NCBI GenBank assembly: GCA_021819105.1
Contig: JAKASK010000001.1
Span: 156,312-220,311 of the forward strand
Reading direction: 5' to 3'
Origin: an archaeon
GTDB lineage: Archaea > Thermoproteota > Nitrososphaeria > Nitrososphaerales > Gagatemarchaeaceae
DNA length: 64,000 nucleotides
Part shown: in pieces, positions 34,158 to 41,243 of the stretch
How the letters are laid out: every line of letters starts with the position of its first letter
Numbering within the stretch: the first letter of the stretch is position 1
Position numbers and translations under genes: made by a program
The notes under the pieces: generated by a model
The model's database searches: none
What the model was told of the DNA's origin: nothing
The model's input: the letters and a program-made list of their open reading frames with translations, nothing else

Positions 34158-34699
34158 ATCAGCTTAAAGGGGTGGAGCCGAGGGGAGAGGTGGTCGACGT
34201 GGCCGAGGTACAGCAGGTTCCTGCCCATCTCGCGAGTTCAAATACGGGCATCTTGGACAACAAGCGCAACAAGATAGAGTTGTCCGAAAGCGAAGCGCGC
34301 CCGACGGTTACGGTCAGGCTCAAGAGAGGAGCATGGGAGATCGAGATCAACACCCGGGAGGACAGGGTGCAGCAGGCGGTGGAAAGCGTGCTCGCCGGGA
34401 TGGCCTCGAAGGAGCCGGTGCTCGTCGAGTCCCAGGAGGCCCGCCTAGACGACCGCAAGGGCGAGACAAGCAGGAGCGTGCTGACCACCATGTGGAAGGA
34501 AGGGTGGTTCGCCACCTCCAGGTCGCTTTCCGAAGTGCACGAAGAGATGAGCCGGAGGGGGTACCACTACGACAGGACCGCCGTGTCGCACACCCTTGTC
34601 GACCTGGTGAGGGAAGGTTCCCTTTTCAGGGACGGGAGCATGAGGAACTACAGGTACGTCCAGAAGTACCCATTCAAGGGGCAGGCCGGAACTTCTTAG
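34151..34699 (+). CDS. Two-domain winged-helix protein A
   Basis: 182 residues. N-terminal half has a beta-beta-alpha module (TVRLKRGAWEIEI...EDRVQQAVESVLAG), C-terminal half a winged helix (FATSRSLSEVHEEMSRRGYHYDRTAVSHTLVDLVREGSLF). Start ATG 34151 by promoter distance; ATG 34142 is in frame. The same layout is seen in the two genes that follow on the opposite strand. No named family is recognised; DNA binding is inferred. 3' end overlaps protein B by 26 bases. Confidence 0.65.
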   Translation: MANQLKGVEPRGEVVDVAEVQQVPAHLASSNTGILDNKRNKIELSESEARPTVTVRLKRGAWEIEINTREDRVQQAVESVLAGMASKEPVLVESQEARLDDRKGETSRSVLTTMWKEGWFATSRSLSEVHEEMSRRGYHYDRTAVSHTLVDLVREGSLFRDGSMRNYRYVQKYPFKGQAGTS

Positions 34700-35186
34700 A
34701 CAGCTGCTCGGCCAGCCTGCTCGTCCCTACCGTCGTTATCCTGTACTTGCCCCCCTGGTCCGAGTCGACCCGCTCCACGTTGGCGGACTTTGTCAGCTCG
34801 CTCAGCCTGGAGCTTATCGTCTTGGGGTAGAGCCCCGTGGCCGACTCGATGTCGCCTACCCCCATCGAGTCGGATGCCATCTTCCCGCTCTGGCTCGCGA
34901 TCCTCGCGGCCACGAGCTGCAGCATGATCACGTCCCTGTCGCTCAGCTTCTTGTCCTGGGTCCAGACCCTGGGGCCCTCTGGTGTCACCCGCACATATTC
35001 CTTGAACATCTGGATCAGGTCGTTCAGGGAGTAGTTCACGCTGATGACCCTGGCCAGGTCCATGTTTGGGATGATCTTCGAGACGAATTCGTGGAGTGAC
35101 CGCATCACCACTTCCGGCGGGCCCGAGAACTCCGTCCTGTCCTCGCCGTAGCTTACCTGCACCCTGAGCTCCCTCTCGCTGGACAT
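34674..35186 (-). CDS. Two-domain winged-helix protein B
   Basis: 170 residues from ATG 35186. N-terminus LRVQVSYGEDRTEFSGPPEVVMRSLHEFVSKIIP parallels the beta-beta-alpha modules of proteins A and C. C-terminal winged helix: DVIMLQLVAARIASQ...SATGLYPKTISSRLSELTKSANVERV...GKYRITTVG, close to archaeal regulators with a GLY/GIS..TISSRL recognition helix. A TATA-like gatttaag is centred about 38 nt upstream. Role unknown. Confidence 0.65.
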   Translation of the reverse strand: MSSERELRVQVSYGEDRTEFSGPPEVVMRSLHEFVSKIIPNMDLARVISVNYSLNDLIQMFKEYVRVTPEGPRVWTQDKKLSDRDVIMLQLVAARIASQSGKMASDSMGVGDIESATGLYPKTISSRLSELTKSANVERVDSDQGGKYRITTVGTSRLAEQLSKKFRPAP

Positions 35187-35265
35187 GGTTACGCCTGCTC
35201 GCACCCCGGTTCACGGTCGGCTTAAATCAGTATCGCGGGGGCGGCTGAAAACGCGACGGGGGCGC

Positions 35266-35763
35266 CTAGTCCTGCTGAGCCGGAGCCAGCTCGCCGAAGA
35301 CGAAATCTCCGGCGGGCTGCGCCGCAGCGACCGCGGCCGCTGAGGTGTACACGTACTCCCCGTCCTCCGCCTTGAACCGCCTGAGCTTGGTGGTCTTCGC
35401 CAGCCTCAGCAGCGCCACCGCCACCGACTGCTTCGGGTAGTTCAGCCCGTAGGACTGTAGAGCCTCTCTCACGTCGGAAAGCTTGCGCTTCTCCCTACCC
35501 CAGGGCCCTGCGAAGAACTTCCCGATCACGTCGGCGAGGGAGTCCCCCTTCTCCAGGGCGGCGACGGGGAACTGCGTCGCGAGGCCCTGCGGCGGCGCCT
35601 CGGCCCCTTCCGACTGGTCCCGGGGCTCCGCTGGGGAATCTCTCCCTGCCCTTGGCAGCTTCGCGGCGACCTCCGGGATGAGGTCGATGGCCTCCCTTAG
35701 ATGCTCGGGCTCGGCCTCGACTTCGGCCTCGACGCTTCCGAGCTTCACCCTGATCTTCGTCAA
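35266..35763 (-). CDS. Two-domain winged-helix protein C
   Basis: 165 residues from TTG 35763. KIRVKLGSVEAEVEAEPEHLREAIDLIPEVAAKLP is the same N-terminal module; a low-complexity Pro/Glu/Ser linker (about 45-80) follows; then a helix-turn-helix region REKRKLSDVREALQSYGLNYPKQSVAVALLRLAKTTKLRRF and a Y-V-Y-T strand. TATA tttaaat at 35793-35799 excludes the longer reading from TTG 35793, which lies inside it. Likely regulator; target unknown. Confidence 0.65.
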   Translation of the reverse strand: MTKIRVKLGSVEAEVEAEPEHLREAIDLIPEVAAKLPRAGRDSPAEPRDQSEGAEAPPQGLATQFPVAALEKGDSLADVIGKFFAGPWGREKRKLSDVREALQSYGLNYPKQSVAVALLRLAKTTKLRRFKAEDGEYVYTSAAAVAAAQPAGDFVFGELAPAQQD

Positions 35764-35800
35764 TGGAAACGGCGCTGAGGCGGCCGGTGCCAATTTAAAG

Positions 35801-36322
35801 CTAAACGGGGAGACGGAAGTCTTCCTTCACCGTCGTGAGGACCACGTGGGAGTTAGTCCGCTCAATGAAAGGCATCCCCAGGAGCCCCTTCGTGAAGCGG
35901 CTGAGCTCCTCCCTGTCCCTGCACTTTGATATCACTATGGCGTCTATCTCGCCCGTCACGTCGTAGACCGCGCACACCCCTGAAAGCTTCGCTATCTCCT
36001 TCTCCATCTCGAGCAGCTTCCCCTTTGAGACGTGTATCTCGGTGACGACGGTCAGCTCGTAGCCCAGCCTCTGGAAGTCCACGATGGCCGTGAACCCCCT
36101 CAGGATCTGGCGCGCCCTCATCCTCTCGACCCTCAGGGTGACCGTCGAAGTGGAGACACCGATCCTGAAGCTGATTTCGCGGGCCGAGGTCCGGGCGTCG
36201 GAAAGGAGGATGCCGAGTATCTTCCTGTCAAGGTCGTCGAACGATTGTCCAGGGACGGCGGGCGGCGCCCGGCGGTGCCTTGGACGGTCGGATGATTTTG
36301 CAGTCGACATCTGGTCGAACAT
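35801..36322 (-). CDS. Lrp/AsnC family transcriptional regulator
   Basis: 173 residues. SFDDLDRKILGILLSDARTSAREISFRIGVSTSTVTLRVERM is the Lrp helix-turn-helix; the RAM domain follows with VTEIHVSKGKLLEMEKEIAKLSGVCAVYDVTGEIDAIVISKC. The first 25 residues are a disordered basic tail. Divergent from glnA with a shared A/T-rich promoter, so it probably regulates glutamine synthetase and itself in response to an amino acid. Confidence 0.9.
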   Translation of the reverse strand: MFDQMSTAKSSDRPRHRRAPPAVPGQSFDDLDRKILGILLSDARTSAREISFRIGVSTSTVTLRVERMRARQILRGFTAIVDFQRLGYELTVVTEIHVSKGKLLEMEKEIAKLSGVCAVYDVTGEIDAIVISKCRDREELSRFTKGLLGMPFIERTNSHVVLTTVKEDFRLPV

Positions 36323-36342
36323 TTGACCTTATGTCGATTCAG

Positions 36343-36350
36343 TTTTAATA
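36343..36350. promoter_or_regulatory. Bidirectional TATA element between lrp-like gene and glnA
   Basis: TTTTAATA is centred about 27 nt before TTG 36374 (glnA) and about 25 nt before ATG 36322 (lrp-like gene) on the other strand. A single TATA core could serve both, giving two leaderless transcripts with no room for independent promoters; the regulator probably binds here. Confidence 0.5.
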
Positions 36351-36373
36351 CTTTGCGGAGGAAGGTCTGGGGT

Positions 36374-37834
36374 TTGACATTCAAAGTGGATGAGGAAGGG
36401 CGGTTCGTGAAGAGGACGTTCACCCCGAAGGAGGCCATGGACCTGCTGAAGGTGGACCGGGCCAGGTTCGTTGACCTCCAGTTCACGGACGTCCCGGGGC
36501 GGCTGAGGCACGTCACCCTGCCCACCGAGATGATGGAGGAGAGCATGTTCACCGAAGGGGTGGCGAAGCTCGATGGCTCGTCGGTCAGAGGGTTCGTGGA
36601 CATCCACGAATCTGACATGTTGCTGGTCCCCGACGCGGCTACCTACGGGACCATCCCCTGGACCGAGGAGGGCCTGAAGACTTCGAGGTTCATCTGCGAC
36701 GTCAGGGCGGGATACGGTAGGGGGAGGTTCAACCGCGACCCCAGGCACGTGGCCCAGGTCGCCGAGGCCAAGATACGCGAAGCGGGGTTCACCGACTCTC
36801 TTTGGGGTCCCGAGGTGGAGTTCTTCGTGTTCGAGGGGGTCACCTGGGAGGCCAACGACCCCTTCGCTTCGGGCTTCAAGATCACTTCCAAGGAGTCGGC
36901 CACTGACGCCCGCGGGACCAACTTCCCGATCAGGTTCAAGGACGGCTACTACCCTACGCAGCCCGTCGACACACTGAGCGACTACAGGGGGACCTGCGTC
37001 AACTACCTCCGCGACGGCTTCGGCGTGCTGAGCAACGCCCACCACCACGAGGTCGCAACCGCGGGCCAGTGCGAGATAGACGTCTACAGGGACGAGCTCG
37101 TCACCATGGCCGACAGCACCATGACTTACAAGTTCGTGACGAAGAACGTGGCGGCGAGGATGGGGCTCATTGCGTCCACCATGCCCAAGCCCATCTTCGG
37201 AGACAACGCGGTGGGGATGCACGTTCACTCGAGCCTGTGGAAGGCCGGGAGGAACACGTTCTACGACCCGGACGATGCCTACGCCGAGCTGAGCCAGACC
37301 GCCAGGTACTACATCGGCGGGATCATGTCTCACAGCAGGGCCCTCTGCGCCATAGTTGACCCGACCACCAACTCCTACCACAGGCTGGTGCCAGGGTACG
37401 AGGCGCCGGTGTACATTGCCTGGAGCAAGATGAACAGGTCGGCGAACGTCAGGATCCCGGCCTACGAGAAGGGCTCCGAAGGTGCGAAGAGGGTGGAATT
37501 CAGGACCCCGGACCCGTCCTGCAACCCGTACCTGGCGTTCGCGGCCATAACTGCCGCGGGGCTGGACGGCATCAGGGAGAAGGCCGACCCAGGAGACCCG
37601 GTGGACGAAGACATCTACAAGCTGACACCCGAAAAGAGGCGCGCCCTCAAGGTGGGAGAGCTCCCGGGGAGCCTGAAGGAGGCCGTCGAGAGCCTTCAGA
37701 GCGACAGGGGGTTCCTGGACGGCATATTCCCCAGCGACCTCATCGAAGTGATGATGGAGCTCGAGATGGACGCCTACAGGGCAGTGGCAGCCAGACCGCA
37801 CCCCTACGAGTTCTACATGTACTTCGACCAATAA
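36374..37834 (+). CDS. glnA: Glutamine synthetase, type I
   Basis: 486 residues. Ammonia + glutamate + ATP to glutamine. LQFTDVPGRLRHV and DGSSVRGF at the N-terminal beta-grasp; GPEVEFFVFE, NAHHHEVATAGQCEID, GMHVHSSLW, VDPTTNSYHRLVPGYEAP, RSANVRIP and VEFRTPDPSCNPYLAFAA are the ordered active-site motifs. No adenylylation-site Tyr loop is evident. TTG 36374 set by the TATA element; the longer reading from 36323 begins upstream of it. Confidence 0.95.
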   Translation: MTFKVDEEGRFVKRTFTPKEAMDLLKVDRARFVDLQFTDVPGRLRHVTLPTEMMEESMFTEGVAKLDGSSVRGFVDIHESDMLLVPDAATYGTIPWTEEGLKTSRFICDVRAGYGRGRFNRDPRHVAQVAEAKIREAGFTDSLWGPEVEFFVFEGVTWEANDPFASGFKITSKESATDARGTNFPIRFKDGYYPTQPVDTLSDYRGTCVNYLRDGFGVLSNAHHHEVATAGQCEIDVYRDELVTMADSTMTYKFVTKNVAARMGLIASTMPKPIFGDNAVGMHVHSSLWKAGRNTFYDPDDAYAELSQTARYYIGGIMSHSRALCAIVDPTTNSYHRLVPGYEAPVYIAWSKMNRSANVRIPAYEKGSEGAKRVEFRTPDPSCNPYLAFAAITAAGLDGIREKADPGDPVDEDIYKLTPEKRRALKVGELPGSLKEAVESLQSDRGFLDGIFPSDLIEVMMELEMDAYRAVAARPHPYEFYMYFDQ

Positions 37835-37921
37835 TCGGTGAAACTCGGCTTCTACTAGTCAACGCTGCGACTTCGCCACCACAGTGCGAAATCCGTGCCC
37901 AGTGATGTTTTGCGCGCGTGT

Positions 37922-38155
37922 TCAGGAGGTAGCTTTCGCCGCTATCTCCGGAATCCTCGGCCCAACATAGAGCTCAAGTGCTTTCTTGAGGTTCAGCAAT
38001 TCCACGCCCACCAACTGGCCGTCCTTTGCGTAGTCCAAGAGCACCTCCAAGGAATCGAGCTTACCTTCTTTCGTCGCGTTGACCCTCCCGTTCCTCAGCT
38101 TGACATATGCTGCGTTCGCATCCAAGTCGAATTTGACGGCCATCTTTGCGCTCAT
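37922..38155 (-). CDS. DUF2283 family protein, putative antitoxin
   Basis: 77 residues. VKFDLDANAAYVKLRNGRV...DSLEVLLDYAKDGQLVGVELLNL is the DUF2283 consensus (D...A.Y...........LDYD..G..VGIEIL). The family is often encoded beside DUF4258 proteins and is thought to act as the antitoxin. Here it lies 6 bases downstream of a DUF4258 frame, on the same strand. Confidence 0.8.
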   Translation of the reverse strand: MSAKMAVKFDLDANAAYVKLRNGRVNATKEGKLDSLEVLLDYAKDGQLVGVELLNLKKALELYVGPRIPEIAAKATS

Positions 38156-38161
38156 ATCGGG

Positions 38162-38569
38162 TCAGAAAGAGTACACAGTCTTCACCTTAAATCTGTTCCC
38201 CTCGCGGTAGACGATGACGACCACGGTCCTGCCACCGATCTGACGATGGTACTCCCACTTGTCGGGTTCGTCAAAGAGCCTTATCCTCCCGGCGGGACGG
38301 AAGAGGGCAAGCCGAACTTCGGCACGCGAAATCCGCCTCTGTTTCATCCTTTCCTCGGCGTGTCTGGTGTAGACAAATCTAGGGAGGCGACTTTCACTGG
38401 ATCTGCTCGACGTTGACGCCCTCCAGCCAAGCTCGCTAGGGGTTCTAATTAACGTCGCGACAGGGGCTGAGCGGTTCTTGGGGGCTCCATGGCTCGATTG
38501 GTGGAAGTTAACTTCCAGAAGTACTTCGACCAATGAATGGAGCCGGAACCCAAGTGCGGGACGGACCAT
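38162..38569 (-). CDS. DUF4258 family protein, putative RNase-like toxin (start unresolved)
   Basis: The conserved part, about the last 72 codons, has FVYTRHAEERMKQRRISRAEV, EYHRQIGGRTVVVIVYREG and VKTVYSF, the DUF4258 pattern (RHAxxRMxxRxI) related to RelE/BrnT-like toxins. There is no ATG, GTG or TTG between the first plausible promoter (TATA at 38446-38452) and that domain; the first 60 codons of the open frame are not protein-like. The gene may start at a rare codon, or be damaged at its 5' end. Paired with DUF2283 downstream. Confidence 0.55.
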   Translation of the reverse strand: MVRPALGFRLHSLVEVLLEVNFHQSSHGAPKNRSAPVATLIRTPSELGWRASTSSRSSESRLPRFVYTRHAEERMKQRRISRAEVRLALFRPAGRIRLFDEPDKWEYHRQIGGRTVVVIVYREGNRFKVKTVYSF

Positions 38570-38640
38570 CGCTGGTGGCGGTCGGCGTTTCGAACCCCTT
38601 CCGGCCCGTCGCTCGAAAGCATCGGTGCCGCCTCAGCTCT

Positions 38641-39723
38641 CTACGGTATTGTTTCGCACCCGTTGTTGAACCCAGGGTAGTCAAAGTCAGATAGCTTCAG
38701 CGCACCCTCCCTGACGAGCACCTCGACAAGGGGCCTTGCTTCGCCGAGTTCCTTCACCAGATGCCGCACCGTCGCGCAGATAAGAGAATAGCCTCTCTCT
38801 CGGAGGAGATGCTGCGCCTTGTTGACGAAGAGGCACCTGCCGCCGCAGATGTTGAAGATGTCGCAGGACGAACAGGGCTCGCCGACGGCCTCGGTGTCCT
38901 TGAGGGACCCGGGGGTGTTCGCGATTATCGACCCGACGATGGAGAAGTCGAAGTCGACCGAGACGGGGCAAGCCGAGATTCTGCCGTCCGGCATGATCGA
39001 GAAGAAGTCGATCCCAGACCCGCACCTCAGCTTTGAGGGCTCTCCCGAGAGGAGTGACTTCATAACGCCGATGAACGGCACCAGCCCTTGGACACGACTC
39101 GAGCGTTTCATTTCGTCTACCCATGAAGCTACGAGGGAAGAAATCCCAGAATTATAGCGCGCGATCCAATCGTCGATCCCTGGTTCGGTGTATTCTCCAG
39201 CTTCCCAGAACATTCCGAAGTCGAGCTGCCAGTGGATGTGGTCGAACAGCCCTGTGTCCCAGAGGTGTTCCACGTTCTCCCGGATGTCGGTACCCTGCGC
39301 GACAGTCATCCTCGCCACAAGGTCTCCTTTGAATCCTCTCTTCCTGACCAGGCCAGAATTTTGTATCGCACGTTTGTAGACTCCTCTCCCCCTTTGCCCG
39401 TCGGTCACTTCCTCCCTCCCATCAATCGAGACAAGCACCGTGCTGAACTTCGAGAGGTACTGCGGGTCGACACTATCCAGATGAAGGCCATTGGTCTGCA
39501 GTACGAAGCGCCCGGGCAACTGGTCCATCATTGACTTCATCGTCCCGATGCGGAGGAGTGGCTCGCCGCCATAGAACTCCACTGTCGGGTCGGTGTCTTG
39601 AGACAGGAAAGCGCCAAGGTCGGCCAATGAATACTGAATCTCCTTTGGCGGGGTGTCGCTTCCGCCTCCGCAATATCTGCAGGCAAGGTTGCACTCTTTC
39701 GTCAGTATCACATGATAGTGCAC
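38641..39723 (-). CDS. Radical SAM/SPASM peptide-modifying-type enzyme (AF1577 family)
   Basis: 360 residues. YHVILTKECNLACRYCGGG has the CxxxCxxC [4Fe-4S]-SAM motif at the very N-terminus; VEFYGGEPLL is the GGE motif; the C-terminal SPASM-like cluster reads CGSGIDFFSIMPDGRISACPV...CSSCDIFNICGGRC. This matches the AF1577 family of putative peptide-modifying radical SAM enzymes (TIGR04084). No precursor peptide is evident; the substrate is unknown. GTG 39723, 3 bases after the DUF167 stop. Confidence 0.8.
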   Translation of the reverse strand: MHYHVILTKECNLACRYCGGGSDTPPKEIQYSLADLGAFLSQDTDPTVEFYGGEPLLRIGTMKSMMDQLPGRFVLQTNGLHLDSVDPQYLSKFSTVLVSIDGREEVTDGQRGRGVYKRAIQNSGLVRKRGFKGDLVARMTVAQGTDIRENVEHLWDTGLFDHIHWQLDFGMFWEAGEYTEPGIDDWIARYNSGISSLVASWVDEMKRSSRVQGLVPFIGVMKSLLSGEPSKLRCGSGIDFFSIMPDGRISACPVSVDFDFSIVGSIIANTPGSLKDTEAVGEPCSSCDIFNICGGRCLFVNKAQHLLRERGYSLICATVRHLVKELGEARPLVEVLVREGALKLSDFDYPGFNNGCETIP

Positions 39724-39726
39724 GGC

Positions 39727-39948
39727 CTAGGATGCCACCAGCACTATCTTGTCTCTCGACCGAGCGCCAGCGACGAGGGTCACTTTCGACTTCGGGACAC
39801 CGAAATAGTCGGCAAGTATTTCCAACAACCTCTTGTTCGCACGGCCGCGCTCCGGGCGTTCGTCGACCCTGACCTCAAGCGTTCCGTAGTCCACCCTCGC
39901 TACCTTGGCCTTTCCAGCGTTCGGCACAACGTGGACTTTCAGGAGCAA
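39727..39948 (-). CDS. DUF167 (YggU/UPF0235) family protein
   Basis: 73 residues. LKVHVVPNAGKAKVARV...LEVRVDERPERGRANKRLLEILADYFGVPKSKVTLVAGARSRDKIV matches DUF167 (V.V.P.A......G......V..PP..GKAN..L...LA......S.V.I..G..SR.K...). Function unknown. Heads a two-gene operon with the radical SAM enzyme. Confidence 0.88.
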   Translation of the reverse strand: MLLKVHVVPNAGKAKVARVDYGTLEVRVDERPERGRANKRLLEILADYFGVPKSKVTLVAGARSRDKIVLVAS

Positions 39949-40418
39949 TCAGCCTGATCCCTATAGTCGCCGTCCGTAAAGGTTGCGGAAGTCCAATTGA
40001 AGGACCTCCCCGGGACAGCGGTGTGGAACGGTGAGCTGTTGCTTCAAATGGGGCTCTGGGACGGAAAGCATCATCTTATTCCCTTTTTGAGTTCGGGTCC
40101 CTTCCGGCCCACTGCGAACTCTTGCCCCAAAGTCTCACTCCGGTGCCATCGGACCCTCCGTCAGACAAGGGGAGCACTTGTGAGACCCTGGGTCCCTCGG
40201 CAAGGGTGCACGGCTCCGGAGGGTCCTGCCGAACTCTAGGACAGAAGAGCTCATCTGGCGTGTGTAGTCCGCGCTCGGCATTCTGCGGCATGGAACGGAA
40301 TGGACTGGCATACGGTCACTATTTCGGACCTCTGACCGCCGTTCCAAAACGTAGACTCTTATGCGCAGGGACCGCGATGCGGAGTCATGCGCTCCGAGTC
40401 GAGCAGCGGGGTGTCGCC
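39949..40418 (+). other. 470-base non-coding stretch with a long inverted repeat
   Basis: I find no convincing protein gene here: frames lack codon bias and homology. It contains a perfect 10-bp inverted repeat, GGACCCTCCG (40151-40160) and CGGAGGGTCC (40217-40226), with further pairing potential inside the 56-base loop, and a TATA-like ttat at about 40358 that belongs to the next gene. A structured RNA is possible; no known RNA family is recognised. Confidence 0.3.
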
Positions 40419-40754
40419 TTGAGTTCCGACCAGATGACGACGAGGGCCCGGCAGACACTGAAGTCGCTCAGAGAGATTCTTGAGAAGGCGGAAGAATCGG
40501 CCCACGTCGCGCTGAAGAGGGCGGCGCCAGCGGTCCAGAAGTCGGTGGACGCTTCGATGGAGGCCGCTTCCAAGGGCTTTTCAGCCACAATGAAGTCCAT
40601 AGACGGAGCGACGTCGAAAGAGCAGGCTGAGCTTCTGAGGGCATACAGGAAGGTCCTTGCCGCCCAGGTCGACCTCGTGGACTCGAGGCTCGTATCCATG
40701 GAGTCCAAGACCCGGCAGAGGAGCCGGCCGGGGCCGGAGCGAACCGACCCCTAG
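40419..40754 (+). CDS. Helical phasin-like protein of unknown function
   Basis: 111 residues from TTG 40419 (GGGGTG lies 4-9 bases upstream). Nearly all alpha-helical by composition, with heptad-like runs: LKSLREILEKAEESAHVALKRAAPAVQKSVDASMEAASKGF and AELLRAYRKVLAAQVDLVDSRL. No catalytic motif, signal or membrane segment. Resembles phasin or coiled-coil scaffolds only in general composition. The basic, proline-rich tail is likely disordered. Confidence 0.55.
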   Translation: MSSDQMTTRARQTLKSLREILEKAEESAHVALKRAAPAVQKSVDASMEAASKGFSATMKSIDGATSKEQAELLRAYRKVLAAQVDLVDSRLVSMESKTRQRSRPGPERTDP

Positions 40755-40772
40755 TTGCAGGCTCACGCTGTC

Positions 40773-41189
40773 CTAGATCGTGAAGCGCAAGAACGCCGCG
40801 AAGGCGTACACCAGGACCGCGGAGTAGAGGAGCTCATGTCGCAGAAGTCCCCAGCCTCGTCCCTTCCTGAAGTAGTCCATGGTCAAGTCAAGGACGAGGC
40901 AGTCCAGGGCGACCAGGGCGGTCCCGGCGAGTCCCGTCCACAGGAGGCCCCACTCCACCTTCACGAGTCCCGCGATGACCATGCCTGCGATCGCAACGTA
41001 GGCCGCCGGGACCACCTTGAACAGGAAGCTCCTGTGATGCAGTCTGTACTTCCCCAGGAAGAAGGGGCGTGCGACTCCCCTCTCGAACATGGCGTCCCCG
41101 AACTTGTCCAGCGCCAGAACCACAGCCGCTGTCGCGAAGAACCCTATTGTGATTCCGAAATAGAGGTCATATGGGTATCCGAAGTTCAA
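40773..41189 (-). CDS. Four-helix integral membrane protein, function unknown
   Basis: 138 residues with about four membrane helices: YFGITIGFFATAAVVLAL, VVPAAYVAIAGMVIAGLV, GLLWTGLAGTALVALDCLVL and LLYSAVLVYAFAAFLRF. A conserved-looking loop GKYRLHHRSFLFK lies between the first two. TTG 41189 has GGAGGA 7 bases upstream and a TATA element near 41229. No family recognised. Confidence 0.6.
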   Translation of the reverse strand: MNFGYPYDLYFGITIGFFATAAVVLALDKFGDAMFERGVARPFFLGKYRLHHRSFLFKVVPAAYVAIAGMVIAGLVKVEWGLLWTGLAGTALVALDCLVLDLTMDYFRKGRGWGLLRHELLYSAVLVYAFAAFLRFTI

Positions 41190-41243
41190 CTGGACTTCCT
41201 CCGGCGGAGCTTCCTGTGGGCTCGCTGTATTTAAGAAAAGAGA

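Noticed and set aside
36329..37831. 500-residue open frame antisense to glnA
   Set aside because: It mirrors a gene with complete glutamine synthetase motifs; long antisense frames are expected at this GC content and it has no homology-like motif.
38570..38640. tRNA-like sequence (gtttcgaacccc) near the radical SAM gene
   Set aside because: Neither strand forms a T-arm or acceptor stem around the TTCGAA loop.
39997..40239. 80-residue plus-strand frame in the 39.9-40.4 kb gap
   Set aside because: No codon bias, no motif, and it spans the inverted repeat.
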